In this document: piece by piece, positions 5,210 through 10,997 of the stretch | Layout: each line of letters begins with the position of its first letter | How positions within the stretch are numbered: position 1 is the first letter of the stretch | NCBI GenBank assembly: GCA_945868935.1 | Contig: CAMBNE010000015.1 | Span: forward strand, 1 to 10,997 | Reading direction: 5' to 3' | Length of the DNA stretch: 10,997 nucleotides | DNA from: an uncultured Clostridia bacterium | GTDB lineage: Bacteria > Bacillota > Clostridia > Oscillospirales > Acutalibacteraceae | The notes under the pieces: model-generated | Told to the model about the DNA's origin: nothing | What the model saw: only the letters and a program-made list of their open reading frames with translations | Databases searched by the model: none | Made by a program: the position numbers and the translations under genes

Positions 5210-6595
5210 ATGTCGGTACTCTCCAAAATAAAAGAAGATAAAAAGCTTCCTGTTGTTCAGAGGAGCGTAATAAGCCTTGCATGGCCGATATTTTTTCAGT
5301 CGCTTCTCGGCGTTGCGCTCGGCTATGTCGATACTCTTATGCTGTCAAACTACAGCGAAACAGCCGTCGGTGCTATCGGCAATGCAAACTCGATAATCGG
5401 TTTCCTTGCGCTTGCATTCACCGTAATTTCGAGCGCAACGGGAATTATGGTGAGCCAGTATCTCGGAGCAGGCAAAAAAGAGGAAATGAACCGCATTTAC
5501 ACCGTTGCGCTGAGCTTTAACCTTGTTTTGAGCGGAATAATCAGCCTTGTGGTGTTCCTGTTCAGCAATCCTCTTCTTTCTGTTATGCAGGTACCCGACG
5601 AGATGATGAATGACGCCGATATGTATATGAAAATAGTCGGCGGTACAATATTTACTCAGGCACTTATCAATGCGTTCAGCCAGATTTTCGACAGCAACGG
5701 CAAGACGGTTTTCGGAATGGTGATTGCCTTTGGTATGAACATTACAAACATTGTCGGCAATTTCCTCTTTCTCTACGGACCTCTGCACAGTCTTGGACTC
5801 GGTGCGTCGGGCGTTGCGATTTCAACCTCGGTGAGCAGAATTTTTGCCGTAATCGCCGCAATCATTTACTTTTACTGCGTTATCAAAGGAAGTTTTGGCA
5901 TAAAATACCTCAGACCGTTTCCTTTCAGGATTTTAAAACAGCTTTTAAGGCTCGGTATTCCCACAGCAGGAGAGAATATTTCCTACAACTTTTATCAGCT
6001 TGTCATCACCGCCTTTGTAAACACTATGGGTATTGTTGCCATAAACACTAAAATATATGCAACTATGCTTTCAATGTTTACTTATATGATTGCTTTTTCA
6101 GCCGCAATTGCAACGCAGATTATTGTAGGTCACAGCGTCGGCGCAGGAAATTATGACTTTGCATACAAGCGTGTGCTGAAAACGCTTCGTTTCGGACTGC
6201 TCGTTTCAATTTCAATAGCGATAATCAACTGGCTTGCTTCTCCGTTTACCTTTACGCAGTTTTCAGGCGACCCGAAGGTTGGCGAGCTGCTTGCCGAGCA
6301 GGGTTCAACGGTTATGTTCATTGCAATTTTCCTTGAATTCGGACGTACGACAAATATTGTTATAATCAACAGTATGAAAGCGGCAGGAGATGTTAAGTTT
6401 CCCACAATTCTTGCAATTTTCTCAATGTGGGGACTGAGCGTGCTTATTGCATACGTTCTCGGAGTTGTGCTGGGAATGGGACTTGCAGGCGTATGGATAG
6501 GTATGGCGGCTGACGAAATTTTCAGAGGAATTGTTGTATTTATCAGGTGGATAAGAGGAAGCTGGAGAGGAAAAAGAGTTGTGGATACGGAGTGA
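5210..6595 (+). CDS. MATE-family multidrug/cation antiporter
   Basis: An integral membrane exporter expected to use a Na+ or H+ gradient to expel organic cations or other toxic compounds. AAGGAGG ends 8 nt before the ATG at 5210; an open frame upstream (from 5105) crosses a repeat and lacks a site. The 461 residues fit the 440-470 usual for the family and form about 12 hydrophobic segments in two homologous halves. Family marks: the first helix with P26 and D41 (G-Y-V-D-T-L-M), V-S-Q-Y-L-G-A-G at 81-88, and its second-half counterpart I-V-G-H-S-V-G-A-G. The C-terminus is short and basic. It appears to be a single-gene unit; no intrinsic terminator is seen after it, only heptamer repeats and a palindromic element. 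The substrate cannot be told from sequence. Confidence 0.93.
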   Translation: MSVLSKIKEDKKLPVVQRSVISLAWPIFFQSLLGVALGYVDTLMLSNYSETAVGAIGNANSIIGFLALAFTVISSATGIMVSQYLGAGKKEEMNRIYTVALSFNLVLSGIISLVVFLFSNPLLSVMQVPDEMMNDADMYMKIVGGTIFTQALINAFSQIFDSNGKTVFGMVIAFGMNITNIVGNFLFLYGPLHSLGLGASGVAISTSVSRIFAVIAAIIYFYCVIKGSFGIKYLRPFPFRILKQLLRLGIPTAGENISYNFYQLVITAFVNTMGIVAINTKIYATMLSMFTYMIAFSAAIATQIIVGHSVGAGNYDFAYKRVLKTLRFGLLVSISIAIINWLASPFTFTQFSGDPKVGELLAEQGSTVMFIAIFLEFGRTTNIVIINSMKAAGDVKFPTILAIFSMWGLSVLIAYVLGVVLGMGLAGVWIGMAADEIFRGIVVFIRWIRGSWRGKRVVDTE

Positions 6596-6606
6596 TAAAT
6601 TTAATT

Positions 6607-6627
6607 CGGAATGCGGAATGCGGAATT
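6607..6627. repeat. Heptamer tandem repeat downstream of the MATE gene
   Basis: Three 7-nt units: CGGAATG, CGGAATG, CGGAATT. They are enclosed by the complementary arms TTTAATTC/GAATTAAA (6600-6607/6623-6630). A single related unit (AATTCGGAAT on the minus strand) lies near 8680-8690. Confidence 0.7.
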
Positions 6628-6644
6628 AAATACTCCCAATTAAG

Positions 6645-6724
6645 TGTAGGGAACAGTCTTGACTGTTCCGTTCCTAATAAATGTTGGCTATAATTCAGCG
6701 GAACGGTCAAGACCGTTCCCTACA
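6645..6724. repeat. 80-bp double-palindrome intergenic element (copy 1)
   Basis: Left arm 6645-6670 and right arm 6699-6724 are inverted copies matching at 24 of 26 positions around a 28-nt spacer, bounded by TGTAGGG and CCCTACA. Each arm is itself palindromic: GGAACAGTC/GACTGTTCC on the left, GGAACGGTC/GACCGTTCC on the right. The only two differences between arms keep each arm's own pairing (A:T against G:C). No open reading frame or T-tract is present. It resembles a REP/MITE-like non-coding repeat. Confidence 0.8.
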
Positions 6725-6755
6725 TTGTCAATTGTTAATTGAAATTATAATTTCA
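6725..6755 (+). promoter_or_regulatory. Candidate leuCD promoter containing a perfect 16-bp palindrome
   Basis: TTGTCA (6725-6730), a short 15-nt spacer and a perfect TATAAT (6746-6751). The -10 lies within TGAAATTATAATTTCA (6740-6755), a perfect palindrome. An alternative pair is TTGAAA (6739-6744), 17 nt, TAAAGT (6762-6767). Transcription from the first would begin near 6758, leaving a leader of about 80 nt. Confidence 0.42.
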
Positions 6756-6757
6756 CA

Positions 6758-6777
6758 ATTGTAAAGTAGTTTACAAT
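6758..6777. promoter_or_regulatory. Candidate operator of leuCD
   Basis: ATTGTAAA-GTAG-TTTACAAT is a perfect dyad (8-bp arms, 4-nt centre) lying where transcription would start. A dimeric repressor site is a natural reading, though the regulator is unknown. The leader is too short for a T-box, the usual control of leucine genes in Firmicutes, and I see no T-box conserved core. Confidence 0.45.
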
Positions 6778-6838
6778 CTTTTCTCCTGCGATATGCAATA
6801 ATGTATTTAAAGCAAACAAATTACAAGGAGTGATAATT

Positions 6839-8107
6839 ATGGGTATGACTATGTCACAGAAAATCCTCGCCGCTCACGCAGGGCTTGACGAGGTTAAGGC
6901 AGGTCAGCTTATTGAAGCAAAGCTGGATATGGTGCTCGGCAACGACGTTACCTCTCCCGTTGCAATCAACGTATTTGAAGAAAACGGCGCAACTGCTGTA
7001 TTTGACAACACAAAAATCGCAATGATTATGGACCACTTTACCCCCAACAAGGATATCAAGGCGGCTACTCAGGTTAAGCAGACAAGAGAGTTTGCTCACA
7101 AGTACGACATCAAGAACTACAAGGACGTAGGTCAGATGGGCATTGAACACGCCCTTCTCCCCGAAATGGGACTTGTAGGACCGGGCTGTCTTTGCATCGG
7201 CGCAGACTCACACACCTGTACATACGGTGCACTCGGCGCATTTTCAACAGGCGTAGGCTCAACCGATATGGCGGCAGGAATGATTAGCGGCAAGGCTTGG
7301 TTCAAGGTTCCCTCCGCTATCAAGTTCAACCTTATCGGCAAGCCGCAGGGCTATGTAAGCGGCAAGGACGTAATTCTTCACATTATCGGCAAAATCGGCG
7401 TTGACGGTGCGCTCTACAAGTCAATGGAATTTGTCGGCGAGGGCATTAAGTACCTCAACATTGACGACAGACTCTGTATTGCAAATATGGCTATTGAGGC
7501 AGGCGCAAAGAACGGCATTTTCCCTGTTGACGACGTGACACGTGAATACTGCAACGGCAGATATCAGGGCACTCCCGTTGAGTACACAGCCGACGAGGAC
7601 GCTGTTTACGACGAGGAATACACAATTAATCTGAGCGAGCTTAAGCCGACTGTTGCATTCCCCCACCTTCCCGAAAACACAAGAACGGTTGACGAAATCG
7701 GCGAAAAGGAAGTTAAAATTGACCAGTGCGTAATCGGCTCGTGCACAAACGGCAGAATTTCCGATTTACGTGCGGCGGCAAGCATTTTAAAAGGCAGAAA
7801 GATTGCAGACAACGTAAGATGCATTATCCTCCCCGGTACTCAGAAAATCTGGCTTGAGGCAATGCACGAGGGACTTTTCGATATATTTGTAGAGGCAGGC
7901 GCAGTTGTTTCAACTCCCACCTGCGGACCTTGCCTTGGCGGTCATATGGGTATTCTTGCCGCAGGCGAAAAGGCAATTTCAACTACAAACCGCAACTTTG
8001 TAGGCAGAATGGGACACGTTGACAGCGAGGTTTACCTTGCAAGTCCTGCCGTTGCGGCTGCAAGCGCAGTAACGGGCTACATTACAGACCCCGCAAAGCT
8101 CAATTAA
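6839..8107 (+). CDS. leuC: 3-isopropylmalate dehydratase large subunit
   Basis: With LeuD this cytosolic [4Fe-4S] enzyme isomerises 2-isopropylmalate to 3-isopropylmalate in leucine synthesis. AAGGAG (6825-6830) is 8 nt before the ATG at 6839; the GTG at 6830 overlaps the site and is rejected. The 422 residues fit the shorter HacA/LeuC2-type large subunits (about 420), as opposed to the roughly 465 of enterobacterial LeuC. Cluster ligands are visible: Cys302 in G-S-C-T-N-G-R, and Cys362 and Cys365 in T-C-G-P-C-L-G-G. Other aconitase-family marks are D-H-F-T-P and [11 protein letters not shown]. leuD follows after 19 nt. Homoaconitase or another member of this branch is possible, but the pairing with a small LeuD makes leucine synthesis most likely. 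leuA and leuB are not in the window. Confidence 0.95.
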   Translation: MGMTMSQKILAAHAGLDEVKAGQLIEAKLDMVLGNDVTSPVAINVFEENGATAVFDNTKIAMIMDHFTPNKDIKAATQVKQTREFAHKYDIKNYKDVGQMGIEHALLPEMGLVGPGCLCIGADSHTCTYGALGAFSTGVGSTDMAAGMISGKAWFKVPSAIKFNLIGKPQGYVSGKDVILHIIGKIGVDGALYKSMEFVGEGIKYLNIDDRLCIANMAIEAGAKNGIFPVDDVTREYCNGRYQGTPVEYTADEDAVYDEEYTINLSELKPTVAFPHLPENTRTVDEIGEKEVKIDQCVIGSCTNGRISDLRAAASILKGRKIADNVRCIILPGTQKIWLEAMHEGLFDIFVEAGAVVSTPTCGPCLGGHMGILAAGEKAISTTNRNFVGRMGHVDSEVYLASPAVAAASAVTGYITDPAKLN

Positions 8108-8126
8108 GAAAGGTAAGGTGCTAAAT

Positions 8127-8606
8127 ATGAACGCAAAAGGTACTGTACATAAATTCGGTGACAACGTTGATACAGACGTAATTATCCCTGCTCGTTATCT
8201 TAACACAGCCTCGCACAAGGAGCTTGCGGCTCACTGTATGGAGGATATCGACAAGGATTTTGTAAACAATGTAAAGGAAGGCGACATTATGGTTGCCGAA
8301 AAGAACTTTGGCTGCGGTTCGTCACGTGAACACGCTCCGATTGCAATTAAGGCAAGCGGAATTTCCTGCGTAATCGCCTCAACCTTTGCAAGAATTTTCT
8401 ACCGCAACGCAATCAACATCGGACTTCCGATTCTCGAATGTGACGAGGCGGCAAAGGAAATCAAGTCGGGCGATACTGTTTCGGTAAACTTTGATACAGG
8501 CGTTATCACGGACGAAACAACAGGCAAAACCTATCAGGCAGAGCCGTTCCCCGAGTTCATTCAGAACATAATCAAAAAGGGCGGACTTATCAAGTCAATC
8601 ACTTAA
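8127..8606 (+). CDS. leuD: 3-isopropylmalate dehydratase small subunit
   Basis: The swivelling small subunit that completes the active site of the LeuC partner. The ATG at 8127 is used, with AAGG 8 nt upstream; the GTG at 8118 overlaps it. The 159 residues match the compact archaeal/Clostridia type (about 160-170). Visible motifs: [16 protein letters not shown] near the N-terminus, [12 protein letters not shown], and [15 protein letters not shown]. The Y-L-N-T loop lies where members of this family set substrate choice. It is cotranscribed with leuC and followed 20 nt later by a terminator. Confidence 0.95.
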   Translation: MNAKGTVHKFGDNVDTDVIIPARYLNTASHKELAAHCMEDIDKDFVNNVKEGDIMVAEKNFGCGSSREHAPIAIKASGISCVIASTFARIFYRNAINIGLPILECDEAAKEIKSGDTVSVNFDTGVITDETTGKTYQAEPFPEFIQNIIKKGGLIKSIT

Positions 8607-8626
8607 TATATATTGATTATAAAAAC

Positions 8627-8662
8627 AGGTCGGAACACCGTAATTGGTATTCCGACCTTTTT
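8627..8662. terminator. Bidirectional rho-independent terminator between leuD and the convergent gene
   Basis: AGGTCGGAA/TTCCGACCT arms (8627-8635/8650-8658), plus an inner ACC/GGT pair, are followed on the plus strand by T5 and a further T-run. On the minus strand the same stem is followed by G and five T. It therefore serves leuCD and the convergent gene ending at 8692. Confidence 0.9.
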
Positions 8663-8691
8663 GTTTGAAATTAAATTAATTCCGAATTAAA

Positions 8692-9909
8692 TTACTTTGC
8701 CTCGGCAAATTTCAGCTTGTTCTCCTTTGCATAACTTTCAGCAGTTGAGCCTTTTGTGCCGTAAAGCACAAAGCCCTCGATTGCACTTTCTTCATAAGAA
8801 TCTTCGTCTTCATATTCAAGACCGATTCCGCAATCGTCCATAGTCTTTACAGACTTGGGCACTGTAACCGACTTTAATTCTTCACAGCCGAAAAATGCGT
8901 AGGGTTCAATTGTTTCAACGCCGTCCTCAATTACAATCTCATCGATATCCTCGTTAAATGACACAGCAAATTCCTTGATAACCTTTACCGAGCCGGGAAT
9001 TACAACCTTGATAACCTTTTCATCGTCATCGTAGTCGCTGAGATTATAAACGCCGAGAGATTCAAGCTCTACAACGTCCTTGCCGTTAATCTCTGACGGA
9101 ATTTCAACGGTGAGAGTCTTTGCATCGTAGTCATACATATTGTCATATCCGGTAATCTTTAATCCGCCCTCGGTTTCCTTGTAGTAGCAGTGAGAAACGT
9201 TGTCAAGTGTACCGTAGTAGTCATCATAATCTGAGCTGTCGCTTGTTTCGGGAGCAGTTGTATCTTCTGTCCATTCGGGTAGTGTATAATCTTCATACTC
9301 TGAAATATAGGAACTTGCATCTGAAATAATGGAATTTACAATATCATTACCGTCTTTAACAAAGCCCTTAACAACGTTGCAGGCAACAACACCGCCTACA
9401 ATTCCGAGAATAACAATCAGTCCGACTACAACCGAAATGATAATTGCCGCAACTTTGCCGTTGCTCATAGGCTTTTTGCCCGAGGGCGCATTATTCTGAG
9501 GCTGATTTGTAAACTGCTGTCCCGTATATCCGCCGTTTGAGCCGTTTGTAAACTGCTGGCCAAAGCTTGTTTGCTGAGGTTGTACGGGATTTGGCTCAAC
9601 ATTTGTATTAAAGTTATCTGACGGATTGTACTGAACAGGCTCGGGAATTCCATTCTGTTCGGGTGTTATTTCGGGAACAGGGTTTGTCTGAACAGGCTCT
9701 GTCGGCTGTGTCTGTTCAGGTGCGTTCACAACAGGCTCTGTCTGAACAGGTGCGCTGTCGGCTTTTGGTGCAGGAGTTCCGCATTTCATACAGAAATTGC
9801 CTGTTATTTCCTCTCCGCAGTTCGGGCAGACAGGATTTGTGGGTGCAGGTGCACCGCAGTTTGTGCAGAATTTACCTGTAAATTCTGCTCCGCATTTTGT
9901 ACATTTCAT
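8692..9909 (-). CDS. Zinc-ribbon membrane protein with BspA-like leucine-rich repeats
   Basis: The ATG at 9909 follows GGGGGA and starts exactly at the first zinc ribbon (M-K-C-T-K-C-G), giving 405 residues. Two zinc ribbons are seen: Cys3, 6, 15, 18 and Cys28, 31, 40, 43. A Pro/Gln/Thr/Asn-rich linker (about 45-150) follows, then one membrane helix (about 153-176), an acidic Ser/Tyr/Asp stretch and a C-terminal part (about 265-405) resembling LRR_5/BspA repeats: V-I-P-G-S-V-K-V-I, I-E-P-Y-A-F-F-G-C and T-V-P-K-S-V-K-T. It ends in the family-typical Y-G-T-K-G-S-T-A-E-S-Y-A-K-E-N. Ribbons inside the cell and repeats outside is the likely topology. No function is established. It lies 148 nt downstream of the Mrp-type gene, separated by a palindromic element. 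Confidence 0.85.
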   Translation of the reverse strand: MKCTKCGAEFTGKFCTNCGAPAPTNPVCPNCGEEITGNFCMKCGTPAPKADSAPVQTEPVVNAPEQTQPTEPVQTNPVPEITPEQNGIPEPVQYNPSDNFNTNVEPNPVQPQQTSFGQQFTNGSNGGYTGQQFTNQPQNNAPSGKKPMSNGKVAAIIISVVVGLIVILGIVGGVVACNVVKGFVKDGNDIVNSIISDASSYISEYEDYTLPEWTEDTTAPETSDSSDYDDYYGTLDNVSHCYYKETEGGLKITGYDNMYDYDAKTLTVEIPSEINGKDVVELESLGVYNLSDYDDDEKVIKVVIPGSVKVIKEFAVSFNEDIDEIVIEDGVETIEPYAFFGCEELKSVTVPKSVKTMDDCGIGLEYEDEDSYEESAIEGFVLYGTKGSTAESYAKENKLKFAEAK

Positions 9910-9938
9910 AATAATTTCCCCCATTATTGAAGTGATGT

Positions 9939-9953
9939 GTGACCTGCGGTCAC
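9939..9953. promoter_or_regulatory. Small dyad upstream of the zinc-ribbon gene
   Basis: GTGACC-TGC-GGTCAC is a perfect 6-bp dyad about 30 nt upstream of the ATG at 9909. It may be an operator or a leader hairpin. I see no convincing promoter hexamers next to it. Confidence 0.35.
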
Positions 9954-9974
9954 GTGAAGTTTTTATATACATAC

Positions 9975-10053
9975 TGCAGGGAACGATTCCTGTGTCGTTC
10001 CTAACTGACATTCATCTAACTTTATAGGAACAACACAGGGGTTGTTCCCTACG
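9975..10053. repeat. 79-bp double-palindrome intergenic element (copy 2)
   Basis: Arms at 9975-10003 and 10025-10053 are inverted copies (23 of 29 positions) around a 21-nt spacer. Each arm folds on itself: GGAACGA/TCGTTCC on the left, GGAACAAC/GTTGTTCC on the right. Architecture, termini (GGGAAC, GTTCCCTAC) and length match the element at 6645-6724, though the inner sequence differs. It ends five bases from the stop codon of the Mrp-type gene. Confidence 0.75.
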
Positions 10054-10057
10054 AATT

Positions 10058-10867
10058 TTACAGCTTTTCAGCCGCTTCGTCAAGGTAATTGCCCTCGAAA
10101 AACTCCACTCTGCCGTTGTCTACGCTCTTGGCAAGCTCAGAATCAATCGGGAGCTTTGCAAGCACTCTTGTGCCGTACTTTTCAGCTATTTCGTCAACGT
10201 GGCTTTCACCGAAAACAGAGAATCTCTTTCCGCATTCGGGGCAGGCAAAGTAGCTCATATTCTCAACAATTCCAAGCACGGGAACATTCATCATATTTGC
10301 CATTTTAACAGCCTTTTCAACAATCATTCCGACAAGCTCCTGCGGAGAAGCCACAACGACGATTCCGTCAAGCGGAATGCTCTGGAACACAGTCAGCGGA
10401 ACGTCGCCCGTTCCCGGCGGCATATCGACAAACATATAGTCAACATCGCCCCACACAACGTCTGTCCAGAACTGCTTAACCGTTCCCGTAATCATCGGCG
10501 AGCGCCATACAACAGGGTCGGTTTCGTTTTCAAGCAAAAGATTGATTGACATAATTTTTATTCCTGTTTCGGTTTCAACAGGAATAATTCCCTCGTCACT
10601 GCCCATACATCTCTGCGTTCTGCCGAATGCCTTGGGAATTGACGGGCCTGTGATATCTGCGTCAAGCACAGCAACGCTCTTGCCCATTCTGTTCATTGTT
10701 ACGGCGAGCATTGAGGTTACAAGGCTTTTGCCAACGCCGCCCTTGCCCGACACAACGCCGATTACCTTTTTAACACTGCTGTACTGATTCAGCGCTTCGT
10801 GAAAATCCTCCTGATTATTGTCCTTGCAGCTCGATGAGCAGGAGGAACAATCGTGATTACATCCCAT
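10058..10867 (-). CDS. Mrp/ApbC/NBP35-family iron-sulfur cluster carrier ATPase
   Basis: A cytosolic P-loop ATPase that carries and transfers Fe-S clusters to apoproteins. AAAGGA lies 8 nt before the ATG at 10867; the product has 269 residues. Deviant Walker A G-K-G-G-V-G-K-S is at 41-48; further conserved blocks are V-L-D-A-D-I-T-G-P-S-I-P and D-M-P-P-G-T-G-D. The cluster-binding C-P-E-C is at 209-212. The N-terminus carries a cysteine cluster (Cys3, 7, 10, 14), reminiscent of the N-terminal ferredoxin-like motif of NBP35 and absent from short ApbC proteins. The MIP18/DUF59 domain that starts many bacterial Mrp proteins is missing. It may form a unit with the zinc-ribbon gene downstream; no functional link is evident. 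Confidence 0.93.
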   Translation of the reverse strand: MGCNHDCSSCSSSCKDNNQEDFHEALNQYSSVKKVIGVVSGKGGVGKSLVTSMLAVTMNRMGKSVAVLDADITGPSIPKAFGRTQRCMGSDEGIIPVETETGIKIMSINLLLENETDPVVWRSPMITGTVKQFWTDVVWGDVDYMFVDMPPGTGDVPLTVFQSIPLDGIVVVASPQELVGMIVEKAVKMANMMNVPVLGIVENMSYFACPECGKRFSVFGESHVDEIAEKYGTRVLAKLPIDSELAKSVDNGRVEFFEGNYLDEAAEKL

Positions 10868-10930
10868 TATATTTATCCTTTCTTCATTATCATTGTGATT
10901 TTATTTAATGTGTGATATAAAAACATAATT

Positions 10931-10985
10931 TGTAGAGTGCCTCGACGGGCAAATTTTAAAATTATAGCGGCGAACTGTGTTCGCC
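10931..10985. repeat. Small palindromes in the leader of the Mrp-type gene
   Basis: GGCGAA/TTCGCC (10969-10985, 5-nt loop) and a weaker TGCC/GGCA pair (10938-10951) lie between TGTAG and the window edge. On the minus strand the stretch ends CTCTACA, similar to the CCCTACA ends of the double-palindrome elements. It may be a related but different dispersed repeat. A TATAAT (minus, 10966-10961) lies between the two stems, with no good -35. Confidence 0.4.
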
Positions 10986-10997
10986 ATAATGTATAAA

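Noticed and set aside
5345..5788. 147-codon minus-strand open frame inside the MATE gene
   Set aside because: Antisense shadow of a clear membrane transporter; the His/Cys-rich product shows no family features.
6645..6724. Transcription terminator of the MATE gene
   Set aside because: The stems are strong but have no 3' T-tract on the plus strand, and the structure matches the dispersed repeat at 9975-10053, so a repeat is the better explanation.
6645..6724. Insertion sequence
   Set aside because: At 80 bp with no transposase or recognisable target-site duplication it can only be a non-autonomous repeat.
6725..6838. T-box leader upstream of leuC
   Set aside because: The leader is only about 80-110 nt, with no specifier stem, no conserved T-box core and no terminator before the gene.

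Overview
The window looks like chromosomal DNA from a low- to moderate-GC Gram-positive anaerobe of the Clostridia. Ruminococcaceae/Oscillospiraceae is my best guess, inferred from the AT-rich spacers, strong AGGAGG-type ribosome binding sites, DUF6472-like small protein, zinc-ribbon/BspA-type repeat protein and many short palindromic intergenic repeats. No phage, transposase, CRISPR, tRNA or rRNA signal is visible.

Region 1 (1-4105, minus strand). This is the most distinctive part. Three consecutive genes (3763-2951, 2843-2037, 1941-1147) encode related extracytoplasmic beta-rich proteins of the TasA/camelysin type. They are followed by a SipW-like, ER-type signal peptidase (1061-324) and the start of another short hydrophobic protein that leaves the window (125-1). 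Two of the three substrates carry the A-W-F-T signal junction typical of SipW-processed proteins. The middle one has an uncleaved-looking membrane anchor instead. All three end in the same W-h-[E/D]-G-x-D-x-x-C-x-D motif. The reading is a self-contained surface-fibre or matrix module with its own peptidase. The spacers are full of hairpins without U-tracts, suggesting mRNA processing or differential expression rather than termination.

Region 2 (4106-4977, minus strand). A two-gene operon has a near-consensus promoter (TTGACC-N17-TATAAT) and a clear rho-independent terminator. It encodes a LOG-family (TIGR00730-like) nucleotide-processing protein, overlapped by 8 nt by a 57-residue four-cysteine protein resembling DUF6472.

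Region 3 (4978-8662, plus strand). A MATE-family exporter (5210-6595) is flanked by heptamer repeats. Then come leuC and leuD (6839-8606), the two subunits of 3-isopropylmalate dehydratase for leucine synthesis. They are preceded by an 80-bp double-palindrome repeat and by two AT-rich palindromes at the likely promoter, and followed by a bidirectional terminator.

Region 4 (8663-10997, minus strand). An Mrp/ApbC/NBP35-type Fe-S carrier ATPase (10867-10058) lies upstream of a membrane protein with two zinc ribbons, a disordered linker, one membrane helix and BspA-like repeats (9909-8692). A second copy of the 79-80 bp double palindrome lies between them. The right edge holds further small palindromes.

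The most interesting candidates are the signal-peptidase/fibre operon with its shared cysteine motif, and the double-palindrome repeat, whose arms have changed in a compensating way in both complete copies.
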